A DNA stretch of 64,000 bases, taken from assembly GCF_018837975.1 (NCBI RefSeq), contig NZ_JAGSOY010000002.1, positions 124,001 through 188,000 on the forward strand, in the 5' to 3' direction. This stretch comes from Zooshikella harenae. GTDB taxonomy: Bacteria; Pseudomonadota; Gammaproteobacteria; Pseudomonadales; Zooshikellaceae. Numbering within the stretch: the first letter of the stretch is position 1; each line of letters opens with the position of its first letter. This document shows, one piece after another, positions 1 to 8,836 of the stretch. The translations under genes were made by a program, and so were the position numbers. A model generated the notes under the pieces. The model ran no database searches. It was not told where the DNA came from and worked only from the letters and a program-made list of their open reading frames with translations.

Positions 1-637
1 AGCATTACTTATTGAGGGAGATGTCAAAGAATCTTTTATTGTTGCACCTAGGGAGCATAATGAGCGTATTTTACCAATGGTTGATGAATTGCTTGCAGCT
101 GCAGGTTTAGGTATACAACAGCTTGATGCTATAGCGTTTGGGCGTGGTCCAGGAGCCTTTACGGGGGTTCGAGTTGCTGCAGGTATTGTTCAAGGGCTGG
201 CTTATGCGGCTGATTTACCCGTAATTGGCATTTCAAACTTAGCTGCACTTGCATATTATGTATTTCGTGTTTATCAACATGAAAAGGTTTTTACCGCGAT
301 AGACGCCAGAATGGATGAAATATACTTTGCTGCATATAAGGTGAGCGCTGAAGGGCAACAAACATTGTTAATTCCTGAAGCGGTTGTTAGTCCTGAAGAT
401 GCAACAGGCTATCAAGATCAAGATATGACTGGGTGGGTAGGCGTAGGTACTGGCTGGCGTTATTCTCAACGAATTCCATTTACCCCGAATGTTATTTATG
501 AGGATATTTTGCCTCATGCTCAGGATATTGCTTTATTGGGCGAGCAAGCATGGATACAAGGGGAGGTAATGTCTCCAGAGCAAGCTATTCCTGTTTACTT
601 ACGTGATAATGTTGCGAAGAAAAAACAAGAAAGATAA
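1..637 (+). CDS. tsaB: tRNA t6A37 threonylcarbamoyltransferase subunit TsaB (5' end cut by window edge)
   Basis: TsaB is the inactive paralogue of the Kae1/TsaD fold. It pairs with TsaD (and TsaE) to place threonylcarbamoyl on A37 of ANN-decoding tRNAs in the cytoplasm. The reading frame is open from base 2, so the gene starts before the window; the ATG at 77 is internal. Seen: a conserved region with RxHN and ILPM at the N-terminal side, then GRGPGAFTGVR, the family's GPGSFTG-like loop, followed by GLAYAADLPVIGISNL. About 211 codons are present, close to the usual 220-235, so only a short N-terminal piece is missing. The C-terminus ends in a basic tail (NVAKKKQER). A perfect hairpin overlaps the stop codon. 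Identification is firm. Confidence 0.93.
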   Translation, partial: ALLIEGDVKESFIVAPREHNERILPMVDELLAAAGLGIQQLDAIAFGRGPGAFTGVRVAAGIVQGLAYAADLPVIGISNLAALAYYVFRVYQHEKVFTAIDARMDEIYFAAYKVSAEGQQTLLIPEAVVSPEDATGYQDQDMTGWVGVGTGWRYSQRIPFTPNVIYEDILPHAQDIALLGEQAWIQGEVMSPEQAIPVYLRDNVAKKKQER

Positions 638-653
638 CCTTTTAGGTTATCTT
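631..653 (+). terminator. 10-bp perfect hairpin overlapping the tsaB stop codon
   Basis: AAGATAACCT, a 3-base TTT loop, then AGGTTATCTT. The left arm contains the TAA stop of tsaB. There is no T-run after the right arm, so this is a 3'-end hairpin or a weak terminator rather than a textbook one. Confidence 0.5.
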
Positions 654-1065
654 CCATATCAACGTATACACATTAACTACTTTGTTATTACGATAGTCCT
701 GGTTTTGTTTGTATTGTCTCTTCTCTTTTCTTCTTTAACAGTGCGTTAGTGAGAGGAAGTGTAAGTACTACGCTGACTTTGGTTTACCTTTTGTGACTTC
801 ATTGCAATACATCAATCTATGTTGAGAGTATCAGTCACGTGACAATAGTGTGAAACTTGTAGGTTTTACTATTGATAAAAGTGTCTTATTGGGGAAAAAG
901 TTTAGTTTGAGGCATAGGTCTTGGCTTATAATGCTTTCGCGTTACACTGGAGATTGTCTCTGCGGCCATTAGGTATAAATAAATAGTTTTGTAGGTTTTT
1001 AAGCGAATAACATTTACGAGTATATCGTTGGAAAAATAGGTTTATATAGGTTAGGTAGTGCATTT
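654..1065. other. Intergenic region tsaB-uppP, no gene seen
   Basis: About 410 bases without a convincing reading frame. It holds a 10-bp palindrome GTCACGTGAC at 834-843 and a perfect TATAAT at 927-932, which could be the -10 box for uppP, leaving a leader of about 125 bases. I see no tRNA-like or other RNA-gene structure. Confidence 0.5.
927..932 (+). promoter_or_regulatory. Possible -10 box for uppP
   Basis: A perfect TATAAT hexamer about 135 bases before the uppP start codon. No good -35 hexamer lies at 16-18 bases, so the call rests on the -10 alone. Confidence 0.3.
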
Positions 1066-1875
1066 ATGGATGTGATACAAGCGATTATTCTAGCGTTGAT
1101 ACAAGGGCTGACAGAATTTCTTCCTATATCAAGCTCTGCTCATTTGGTATTGCCTGCGCAACTACTGGGTTGGCCTGACCAAGGGCTAGCGTTTGATGTG
1201 GCGGTGCATATAGGTACATTGATAGCTGTTGTTTTATATTTCAGGGATGATTTGTGGTCTGTAATAAAAGGCATGCTGGAAGGACTTTTTGGAGGAAAAC
1301 AATCTTTTGAAGGGTATTTAGGCTGGTATATTATTTTGGGTACCATACCTGCTGTATTGTTTGGTTTAGCCATAAGCCTTATGGATGTGGAAAATCAACT
1401 ACGCTCAATCTTTATTATTGCCTGTACCACGTTGATTTTTGGCATATTACTGGGATGGGCTGACCATGCAGGAACGCTACAACGCCGTTTAACAGAAATA
1501 ACCTGGAAACAAGCATTGCTTATTGGAATTGCTCAGGCGTTGGCCATTATTCCTGGTACATCGCGCTCAGGGGTTACCATTACTGCAGGACTTATGTTGG
1601 GGTTTACCCGAAATGCAGCTGCTAGGTTTTCATTTTTATTATCAATACCCGTCATCTTTGCGGCAGGTTTGTTAAAAACGAAAGATCTTATTCTGGCTAC
1701 AGAACCTGTTGCTTGGGATATGATTGTTGTGGGTGTTGTTGTAGCCGGTGTTAGTGCCTATATATGTATTCATTTATTTTTAAGTATGATTGCACGGATG
1801 GGTATGATGCCATTTGTTATTTACCGTATTATCTTAAGCGCAGCTCTTTTTTTCGTTTACTTCACAAGCATTTAG
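1066..1875 (+). CDS. uppP: Undecaprenyl-diphosphatase UppP (BacA)
   Basis: An integral inner-membrane phosphatase that converts undecaprenyl diphosphate to undecaprenyl phosphate, recycling the lipid carrier for peptidoglycan and O-antigen; extra copies give bacitracin resistance. The 269-aa length is normal for the family. Seen: the N-terminal catalytic motif QGLTEFLPISSSAHL (about residues 13-27, Glu17) and the second motif PGTSRSGVTITAG (around residue 165-180), plus about eight hydrophobic helices. The ATG start gives the canonical MDVIQAIILALIQG N-terminus. It is followed by a strong intrinsic terminator, so it is probably a single-gene unit. It belongs functionally with uppS (34019) and the DUF368 gene (60768) in the same window. 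Confidence 0.96.
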   Translation: MDVIQAIILALIQGLTEFLPISSSAHLVLPAQLLGWPDQGLAFDVAVHIGTLIAVVLYFRDDLWSVIKGMLEGLFGGKQSFEGYLGWYIILGTIPAVLFGLAISLMDVENQLRSIFIIACTTLIFGILLGWADHAGTLQRRLTEITWKQALLIGIAQALAIIPGTSRSGVTITAGLMLGFTRNAAARFSFLLSIPVIFAAGLLKTKDLILATEPVAWDMIVVGVVVAGVSAYICIHLFLSMIARMGMMPFVIYRIILSAALFFVYFTSI

Positions 1876-1928
1876 TTTGTATTAAAGCGTATGTGAAATG
1901 CGAGGTTTCACCGGGAAAACGTTTACTC

Positions 1929-1952
1929 AAAAGCGCCCTTTGGGCGTTTTTT
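1929..1952 (+). terminator. Intrinsic terminator after uppP
   Basis: AAAAGCGCCC, TTT loop, then GGGCG running straight into TTTTTT. It has a GC-rich stem and a six-T tail, and lies 54 bases after the uppP stop. Confidence 0.9.
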
Positions 1953-2357
1953 GCTATATAGCCACAGCTAAGGGTATGTTTATCTCCAGTCGTTATTATA
2001 GGTGTTATGCATAGCGCCTATTCTTGGTGAGCCAGTAAAGATGTTTTAATGTGTGCTCGAGATTTTTATGGGAGCACTGTTTTTCCTTGTGTATTCACTC
2101 GGTTCACCAGAATCAAATTATCCTTGTGATGGGTATTGATGTAAGAAGGGCAACTTGTTCACGTGTAGAGAAAAAGAACTCGAGTTTTCACTTATTTATT
2201 GGGTAACCTGTTATACTGCTAATAAGGTAATAGTGATGTAAAAAAATAAGTAAGGATATGTAATATATTTTAATGATTGCTCTAATTATTAGTTTGAGTA
2301 ATATTTATGATAATAAATAGTAGGGAAAAGTTTTTATAGAGTGAGAGGAGTTGGGGT
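1953..2357. other. Intergenic region uppP to the unknown gene at 2358
   Basis: About 400 AT-rich bases without a credible reading frame. A TATACT hexamer lies near 2212 without a matching -35. The last 20 bases hold the ribosome-binding site of the next gene (AGGAG). Confidence 0.4.
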
Positions 2358-2687
2358 GTGGTTTCCAGTGTTGGTCATTTGACATTAGGTGCACAGTATC
2401 TGTTACCCAGTAGTTCAAATACGACACCGAAATCAGTTGAAGCTATACAGCCTGTAGCAAGGGGGCATCATTCATCAGAAGATGAAAGTAAACACCTAGC
2501 TGAATCGATGTATAAACTTGTGCAAACTCAACGGGTGAATAAAAGTCACCATACTGAACAATCATTCCAAGCACATGCTTATCAAGTGAATCCTCTCCCA
2601 AGAAGTATTCGCACTTATTCTGAAGTGGCTGAGTTCGACTTAGAGTACGGTAGTACGGAATTATTTGGTATTGATGTTTATGTATAG
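2358..2687 (+). CDS. Uncharacterised 109-aa protein upstream of rsmJ
   Basis: I do not recognise a named family. The start is GTG with a good ribosome-binding site (AGGAG, 8 bases upstream), which supports translation. The protein is hydrophilic, has no signal peptide or membrane segment, and is rich in His and Ser in the middle (HHSSEDESKH, KSHHTEQSF). The ends look the most ordered: VGHLTLGAQYLLP near the N-terminus and a closing ELFGIDVYV. A short helical stretch (SKHLAESMYKLVQTQ) lies around residues 43-58. It is on the same strand as rsmJ, 120 bases upstream, and may be co-transcribed. It could be a small lineage-specific protein; no function can be given. Confidence 0.65.
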   Translation: MVSSVGHLTLGAQYLLPSSSNTTPKSVEAIQPVARGHHSSEDESKHLAESMYKLVQTQRVNKSHHTEQSFQAHAYQVNPLPRSIRTYSEVAEFDLEYGSTELFGIDVYV

Positions 2688-2807
2688 ATTTCCTTAAGCA
2701 GATTTATTTGGTACTTTTCTTCCCTTCATAGATACCTCTCTCGTTAGGTATAGTTCCAATTTCCTTCGATTAACCATTCGACACCATGCTTGTAGGTAAC
2801 ACCAATT

Positions 2808-3605
2808 ATGTGTTCAAAAAATACGGTTGTTGTATTACCCGCTACTCCTGAAGGGTTACCTTATGCTAAAGAGTTAGCTGATGAACTTAATTTACCACTA
2901 AAACTTCATAATGATGAGGTGGATTTAAATTCTGCTCTGGCTTTAGTCGTTGATGAAGATAAAGTTAGCTTGGAAGCGTTATATGAGAAAAAAATGGGGC
3001 AAGTATATGTCGATTTTGTTCATGGTCCATTAGCTTTTCGGAGGCTTCATGGTGGGGGTAAAGGGCAAGCTATTGCAAAGGCTATTGGTATTAAAAAACA
3101 ATTTAAACCTTCAGTTTTGGATGTAACGGCTGGTTTGGGACGGGATGCATTTGTCCTTGCTGCGCTTGGTTGTGAGTTAACATTATTAGAGCGATCATCT
3201 GTTGTATATAGTCTGTTACGTGATGGTCTAAGGCGAGCATTAAAATGTCATGAGATTCAATCAATTATTGAAAGAATGACATTGCAACCACTGCAAGATG
3301 CAAAATCATTTTTAGCCGAATGTCAGCCTGAAAGTTTTGATTGTGTTTACCTTGATCCTATGTTTCCTCATCAAGATAAAAAGTCAGCATTGTCAAAGAA
3401 AGAGATGCAACTTTTTCGGAGGCTATTAGAGGGGGATAGTGACGCTGACCAGTTATTTGCAGATGCTTATGCTACTGCATGCTATCGAGTTGTTGTTAAA
3501 AGGCCACGAGTGGCACCACTTTTGGCCAATAAAAAACCTACTTTGCAATTAGCAGGAAAAGCTAACCGGTTTGATATTTATGTTAAAAAAGGCATACCGC
3601 AATAA
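2808..3605 (+). CDS. rsmJ: 16S rRNA (guanine1516-N2)-methyltransferase RsmJ
   Basis: A cytoplasmic SAM-dependent enzyme that methylates N2 of G1516 in 16S rRNA. 265 aa, close to the usual 250. Seen: the N-terminal LPATPEGLPYAKELADEL block typical of the family, then VYVDFVHGPLAFRRLHGGGKGQ, the SAM-binding motif VLDVTAGLGRDAFVLAALG (about residues 103-121) and the catalytic-type YLDPMFPHQ (about 184-192). The start is ATG with AGGTAA upstream. It converges with plsB only 33 bases away, and the plsB terminator hairpin sits partly inside the last codons of rsmJ. Confidence 0.95.
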   Translation: MCSKNTVVVLPATPEGLPYAKELADELNLPLKLHNDEVDLNSALALVVDEDKVSLEALYEKKMGQVYVDFVHGPLAFRRLHGGGKGQAIAKAIGIKKQFKPSVLDVTAGLGRDAFVLAALGCELTLLERSSVVYSLLRDGLRRALKCHEIQSIIERMTLQPLQDAKSFLAECQPESFDCVYLDPMFPHQDKKSALSKKEMQLFRRLLEGDSDADQLFADAYATACYRVVVKRPRVAPLLANKKPTLQLAGKANRFDIYVKKGIPQ

Positions 3606-3618
3606 TACAATATGCCTT
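3585..3618 (-). terminator. Intrinsic terminator of plsB, inside the 3' end of rsmJ
   Basis: Read on the minus strand: AAGGCATA, a 14-base loop, TATGCCTT running into six T. The T-run is complementary to the lysine codons near the end of rsmJ, so the terminator of one gene is written into the coding sequence of the other. Confidence 0.65.
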
Positions 3619-3638
3619 AGGAAGGGTAAGCCGCTTAC

Positions 3639-6122
3639 TCATTGTTTACTCAGGTGTTCAGTAGCTAATTGTTGAATAGCTTGTCGTGCTTCGTTAGGAA
3701 GCACATAACGAGCACTATTGAGTATGACATGAATATTATGGGTAAATGATAAGTTTTTTTGTTCATCAGCCTGAACTAAGTCTTGCTGACGAAGCGATTC
3801 TATAAAGTTCTTGAAAAGAGATTTATCAAAAAACTCAGGTGCGTTTATTCCTTGTATAAAGGATAGACGTTGAGCGAGTTCATGACATTGCTTTTCCAGC
3901 GTATCTCTGTTTATTTGACCACTACCACTTCGAATCAATAAACTTAGGGCCATATAAAAGCGCTCTAACGTTTGTATAATTGTTTTACCAAGAAAGTTAA
4001 ATGTAACTGAGGTGACTGACTCTGGGTTTGGACTGTGTAGCCAGCCATTTTCTCGTTGCAATATGGAGTGGTCGACAAGTATATCCAGCCACTGTTTGAG
4101 CAGGCTTCTAAAATGATCTGGTTGCCACGGTAAAAAAAGCTCTGTACGTAAGTAAGGATATATTTTGTTACACATCGGTAAAAGGTCAGCCTCTTTAATT
4201 CGAGAGCTATTATTAAAGAAACAACTAATAAGGGAAGGTATTGCAAAAAGATGTAACGTGTTATTACGATAATAAGTCATTAAAACAGCATGCTTGCCTT
4301 CTACATAAATTACATCACCAAGAGAGTCAGTTTGTCGCCGAATAAAACCTAATTTTTCGACGTATAGAATAGCCTCCGTTGCTGTTTTGGGTGTCGATAT
4401 AATACGTTCGCTGTATGGTAGCTTTTCTAGTAGCCAGCGATAAAACGTTACCTGCTCTTTTAGTGACTCTTCACTCATCGCCTGTTTGGGGGCGGATAGT
4501 AACGCGGTCGCAATTAGGTTTACTGGATTAGCAACTGCCGCAGCATTGATATGGTAATTAATAGTATTTGCCAGCTGCTGAGTAAGGTCTCGAAACCAAG
4601 GTTGTCGTGTATAACTAGATGATTCTGAGGCAATATTTGATTGCCAATGAGGTTCTTTTTGATCTAAAAACTGATTAAGCAAAATAGGCTCACCAAAATT
4701 TACCCATACTTTACCAAATTCTTTTTTTAAGGCCGAAAGAATACGCAAAATATCAAGGGGAGATTCAGTTTTTTTCGCTTTTCCACGTAACTCACCAAGG
4801 TAAGTATTCCCTTCCAGTACTCGCTCATAGCCAATATAAACAGGTACAAAACAAAAAGGTTTACGTTGATCTTTTAAATAGCTTTGTAGTGTGAGAGCCA
4901 GCATCCCTGTTTTAGGCTGCAGTAATCGACCTGTTCGGCTACGACCACCTTCAATAAAGTACTCTGTAGGAAAACCCCGTGTCAGTAGAGTATGCAGGTA
5001 CTCATTAAAAACAGTGGTATAAAGTTTATTTCCTTTAAAACTTCTACGCATGAAAAATGCTCCACCCCGACGAAGTAAACCTCCAATGAGTGGCATGTTT
5101 AGGTTTATTCCTGCAGCAATATGAGGGGGGCTTAAATTTTGTTTGTAGAGCACATAAGATAATAGTAAATAATCAATATGGCTACGATGGCAGGGAACAT
5201 AAATGATTTCGTGATCTTTAGCCAGCTGCTGGATGGGTTCAACGTGATTTACCTGAATGCCATTATAGAGCTTATTCCAAAACCAGGTCAGTATAATATC
5301 TAAAAAGCGTACTGCAGGATAACGAAAGTCAGAGACAATTTCATTCGCATATTTATGGGCTTTACTCTTTAATCGACTAATATTGTCGTGTGTAGCGTTA
5401 GCTTGATCTAGAATTGCTTGCTTAACAGGTTGACTATGTAGTAGTTGGTTAACCAATGTTTTTCGGTGAGAAAGCTCAGGGCCTGTAACAGCAGTACGTA
5501 ATTGACGAAAGTGGACGCGCAAAATTCTTGCTAATTTGCGCACAGTACGACTGGTTGAAAGTTGCTCATCGACTAACTCTCTTGTGGTTAAAGGTGTGCT
5601 GAAATTAATCATTGTCTGTCGGCCATGGACCAATATGGCAAATAATTTGCGTAAACGGCCACCAACTGCATAATCATAGGTAAACAGTAATTTAAATGCT
5701 GACTGTTCTTTAAGTGGTGAACGGCCCCAAAAAATCGTAACTGGAATGAGTTGAATACTTTTTTCTGGATGACGTTGTAGGAATGTAATAAGTTGATGTA
5801 ATTGCTCGGACGGTTTTGGGGGGGGGAAGATTCGCCAAATAGTGGGCTGTTGAATTAAATGTAAACAGTTGGGTAGTAGTTGATTATGGGTGACGATGAA
5901 TTTTTGGTCCGGTGATGGCAGTCCCTGTCGCTGACAAATTTCCTCAAGGACTAGTGTATCAAATAATGACTGGCGAGCTAGAATATAGCAAATGCCATCA
6001 CTTTCTTTTAAGGGGGGGAATGAGGGTAACTCTCCTAAGTAATTGGTTTTAACCCATAAAAATAAGAGTTTTCGTAAACTGCGTCTTAGAAGAGATTTGA
6101 GTTGAATTGATAGCTTCGACAT
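3639..6122 (-). CDS. plsB: Glycerol-3-phosphate 1-O-acyltransferase PlsB
   Basis: An inner-membrane-associated enzyme that adds the first acyl chain to sn-glycerol-3-phosphate, starting phospholipid synthesis. 827 aa, matching the large gammaproteobacterial form. Seen: the HX4D acyltransferase motif in PCHRSHIDYLLLSY (His312, Asp317), then GGAFFMRRSF (353-362), the substrate-binding EGGRSRTGR (391-399) and PVYIGYERV. The long C-terminal half is the usual PlsB extension. The coding strand contains a run of nine C at plus 5818-5826 (IFPPPKPSE region) and a run of seven C near the N-terminus. A terminator follows in rsmJ. It is not close to other lipid genes. Confidence 0.97.
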   Translation of the reverse strand: MSKLSIQLKSLLRRSLRKLLFLWVKTNYLGELPSFPPLKESDGICYILARQSLFDTLVLEEICQRQGLPSPDQKFIVTHNQLLPNCLHLIQQPTIWRIFPPPKPSEQLHQLITFLQRHPEKSIQLIPVTIFWGRSPLKEQSAFKLLFTYDYAVGGRLRKLFAILVHGRQTMINFSTPLTTRELVDEQLSTSRTVRKLARILRVHFRQLRTAVTGPELSHRKTLVNQLLHSQPVKQAILDQANATHDNISRLKSKAHKYANEIVSDFRYPAVRFLDIILTWFWNKLYNGIQVNHVEPIQQLAKDHEIIYVPCHRSHIDYLLLSYVLYKQNLSPPHIAAGINLNMPLIGGLLRRGGAFFMRRSFKGNKLYTTVFNEYLHTLLTRGFPTEYFIEGGRSRTGRLLQPKTGMLALTLQSYLKDQRKPFCFVPVYIGYERVLEGNTYLGELRGKAKKTESPLDILRILSALKKEFGKVWVNFGEPILLNQFLDQKEPHWQSNIASESSSYTRQPWFRDLTQQLANTINYHINAAAVANPVNLIATALLSAPKQAMSEESLKEQVTFYRWLLEKLPYSERIISTPKTATEAILYVEKLGFIRRQTDSLGDVIYVEGKHAVLMTYYRNNTLHLFAIPSLISCFFNNSSRIKEADLLPMCNKIYPYLRTELFLPWQPDHFRSLLKQWLDILVDHSILQRENGWLHSPNPESVTSVTFNFLGKTIIQTLERFYMALSLLIRSGSGQINRDTLEKQCHELAQRLSFIQGINAPEFFDKSLFKNFIESLRQQDLVQADEQKNLSFTHNIHVILNSARYVLPNEARQAIQQLATEHLSKQ

Positions 6123-6856
6123 TTTTTGTTTTTTTCCAGATACCTAAATGTTTCCCCTTGTTAATACGAAAACCACAGCTAAATAAATGTTTCTTCCTTT
6201 AACTATAGTTATTGCATAGACATCTTTTTGAGATAGAGATGATCAAGTATTGATTTTGTTTTTAGAAATTCTGTTCATATTGGATAAGTATGTTTCTACT
6301 GTTAGATAAGCAATCATTTGCTTTTGGGTTTATACCACTATTATTGCTTTTTATATCTTGTAGTTACAGCGTTTTGACTAAAGTTTAATGGATCTTATTG
6401 TGTTACTAATGCTTGCTTTAACAAATACAGTCGCGGTTAGCCTTTAAAAAACACTTTAGTGTATTGGGTGCTGGTTAACATTATTGACTGTATACTGTAA
6501 TGTGCTCATTGGTGTAAACCTATTAAAAATCTACTGAAAATGTGGAACAAAATTTATTAGAGGCTTAAGGGAAATTTACTGGCTTATGAAGGGGAAATAG
6601 CGTCACCGAGGCTGTGAAGTCGCTGTTAACATAAACGATTTGAAGTACTGCTGAATCCTTAATGAGACTAGTATGTAAGTATATACATCGCACTATGCAC
6701 TTCAGGAGGTTTTTAAGCATTATGCTGTTACGTATCCATGGCTCTATGTCGCCCTTGAAAATAGCTATGTGACGACAAACAGCCATAATGCAAAGGCAGG
6801 CAGTATTATAAAAAGTAAGTTTGATTAATTTCGGAACGGAGAGTGTGTCAACTCAT
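6123..6856. other. Intergenic region upstream of plsB
   Basis: About 730 AT-rich bases between the plsB start and the end of the unknown gene at 6857. A 73-codon open frame on the minus strand (6565-6786) has Cys- and Leu-rich, non-protein-like composition and I do not call it. The plsB promoter should lie here, but I could not fix a convincing -35/-10 pair. Confidence 0.4.
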
Positions 6857-7234
6857 TTATTCTTGCCAACTTATAACGCCTTCACCTTGATGGGTAATTT
6901 GCCACCATTCATTATCTGCTGCTTCTTCTTCCTGCCAGAATGTACCATTACAACGTATTTCTGTGTTAAAAAATTCAAAAGCATCACGAGCACATTCAAT
7001 ATCTGTTTCCCAAGGTGTTTCTGCTGAGTTAAACCATATGCTTGTAAAGGCTCGACCGGCAGCTCGTACAACAACCATAACGGGGATATTCATACCTTGC
7101 CAACCAACATTATACTGATGTGTACGCCCCTCTTTATTGAGTAACTCAAGGCTATCAAAACGATCATCTAACCAGTCTTCAATAAGATCTGGTGTAGTGC
7201 TTTTTACATAAATTTCAATATCAGGTAATTGCAT
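6857..7234 (-). CDS. Uncharacterised conserved-looking 125-aa protein
   Basis: I do not recognise a named family, but the protein looks real. It is acidic and globular, with an ordered N-terminus (MQLPDIEIYVK) and a regular alternation of helix and strand: PDLIEDWLDDRFDSLELL helix, then YNVGWQGMNIPVMVVVRAAG, TSIWFNSAETPW, and a Trp/Glu-rich C-terminus (WQEEEAADNEWW). There is no signal peptide or membrane segment. The ATG has a purine-rich AGAGAG upstream. It lies downstream of dapE on the same strand, separated by about 310 bases and a strong hairpin, so it is probably a separate transcript. A small cytoplasmic protein of unknown role. Confidence 0.75.
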   Translation of the reverse strand: MQLPDIEIYVKSTTPDLIEDWLDDRFDSLELLNKEGRTHQYNVGWQGMNIPVMVVVRAAGRAFTSIWFNSAETPWETDIECARDAFEFFNTEIRCNGTFWQEEEAADNEWWQITHQGEGVISWQE

Positions 7235-7546
7235 GGTTGTTACTCTCTTGGGAAAACCAGTTATCCAACCCTGTCAAGAGCACCTAAGCTAACACGGGTA
7301 GTATAGACCTAGCAATGCTACTCACCAGTTAATCTTTATACTCAATGCTTTTAATCTACTGAATTGTGATAATGAAAAGAGAGTTAATGAGTTATACACC
7401 AAACGTTGTTTGTGTATAGCATATGCTGGTGAGCTTGTTCAAATACTTAATGTTAAGTGTTTGTTGATTTGTATTCGCTCCTATTAGCCTGAAGGCAGGC
7501 TAATAGGATGGTTGTAGTAGAAACTAAAAAGCATTGTTAGAGAGTG
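7235..7546. other. Intergenic region dapE to the unknown 125-aa gene
   Basis: About 310 bases. Besides the hairpin at 7480-7507 I see no gene. The promoter of the 125-aa gene is expected here but was not identified. Confidence 0.4.
7480..7507 (-). terminator. 12-bp perfect hairpin after dapE
   Basis: CCTATTAGCCTG, a 4-base loop AAGG, CAGGCTAATAGG. It lies 40 bases after the dapE stop on the minus strand. There is no T-run, so it could be a factor-dependent terminator or an mRNA-end stabiliser. Confidence 0.55.
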
Positions 7547-8683
7547 TTAACCCAGTAGATTAATCATGATGCGTTCGTATATTGAGGAGAGTGTTTCAAG
7601 CTCTGAAATACGTGTGCACTCATTTACTTTATGGATAGTGTCATTACAAGGTCCCAATTCAATAACTTCTGTACCATAGGGTGCAATGAATCGCCCGTCT
7701 GAAGTACCACCTGAAGTAGATAATGTGGGGTGTGCACCTACTTCGGCATGAACCGCAGCCTGCGCGGCATCAATGAGATGTCCTCGCTCTGTTAAAAAAG
7801 GGCTGCCAAATAAAGTCCAATCGATATGATAGTCTAAATGGTGTTGTTGCAAAATATGGTGGGTTCTGGCTTGAAGTTCTTCAGCTGAAGACTCTGTAGA
7901 AAAACGAAAATTAAACATAACCTGCAGTTCACCAGGCACAACATTACCAGCACCAGTACCAGCATGAATGTTAGAAATTTGGAAGCTGGTAGCAGGAAAG
8001 AAGTCATTACCTTTATCCCACTGGGTGGTTGATAAGGCTGCAAGTGCAGGCGCTGCAAGATGAATAGGGTTCTTTACTAAGTGAGGATAAGCCACATGAC
8101 CCTGAATACCTCGAATGGTGAGCTCACCTGTCAATGAGCCTCGACGACCATTTTTTATTACATCGCCTACATATGTAGTACTTGATGGTTCACCAACAAT
8201 ACACCAGTCGATGTAGTCGTTGCGATCACTAAGATACTCCATCACTTTGCGTGTACCATTGACGGCAGGACCTTCTTCATCACTGGTGATTAGCCATGCC
8301 AGTGATCCTTGATGATTGGGGTAGGCGTTAAGAAAGCGTTCAGTAGCTGTCACCATGGCCGCTAAGCTACCTTTCATATCGGCCGCACCACGTCCATACA
8401 GGTAATCATCTTTAATAGTGGGGGTGAAGGGAGGTGAATGCCATTCATCTTCTGGACCCGTTGGCACAACATCCGTATGCCCAGCAAAGGTAAGAACAGG
8501 TCCACTATTTCCTTTACGTAACCAGATATTCTCAACATCACCAAAGCGCAAACGTTCGACATGGAAGCCTAAAGGTTGTAAGCGACTGATAAGGAGGGTT
8601 TGACAGTCTGCATCTTCTGGCGTGATAGACGGTCGGGCAATAAGGTTACAGGCTAATGCTAAGGTGGGGGATGTGGTTGTCAT
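7547..8683 (-). CDS. dapE: Succinyl-diaminopimelate desuccinylase DapE
   Basis: A dinuclear-zinc M20 amidohydrolase that removes succinate from N-succinyl-LL-diaminopimelate in the lysine/peptidoglycan precursor pathway. 378 aa, the normal length. Seen: the zinc-ligand motif [11 protein letters not shown] (His69, Asp71), [11 protein letters not shown] (Asp102), the catalytic pair SDEEGPA (Glu136-Glu137), VGEPSST (Glu165), and the C-terminal block with [11 protein letters not shown] and IHKVNE (final His ligand). It acts after DapD, which lies at 25333 in the same window, not in the same operon. The start [19 protein letters not shown] is typical. Confidence 0.97.
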   Translation of the reverse strand: MTTTSPTLALACNLIARPSITPEDADCQTLLISRLQPLGFHVERLRFGDVENIWLRKGNSGPVLTFAGHTDVVPTGPEDEWHSPPFTPTIKDDYLYGRGAADMKGSLAAMVTATERFLNAYPNHQGSLAWLITSDEEGPAVNGTRKVMEYLSDRNDYIDWCIVGEPSSTTYVGDVIKNGRRGSLTGELTIRGIQGHVAYPHLVKNPIHLAAPALAALSTTQWDKGNDFFPATSFQISNIHAGTGAGNVVPGELQVMFNFRFSTESSAEELQARTHHILQQHHLDYHIDWTLFGSPFLTERGHLIDAAQAAVHAEVGAHPTLSTSGGTSDGRFIAPYGTEVIELGPCNDTIHKVNECTRISELETLSSIYERIMINLLG

Positions 8684-8836
8684 AAAGCAGCTATTGCTCC
8701 CATTGATACAGGGGGATTACAAACAATATGTACATAAGTTTTGCGGTCCCCTTCATACTGGTTTGATCAGAGAGTTTGTTTGTTTTAACTTTCTTTTATT
8801 ATGAAGCTGGATAAATAAGGTATTGGGTAAGCAAGC

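Noticed and set aside
6565-6786. 73-codon minus-strand frame upstream of plsB
   Set aside because: Composition unlike a protein (Cys/Ile/Leu-rich without pattern), no ribosome-binding site, no context.
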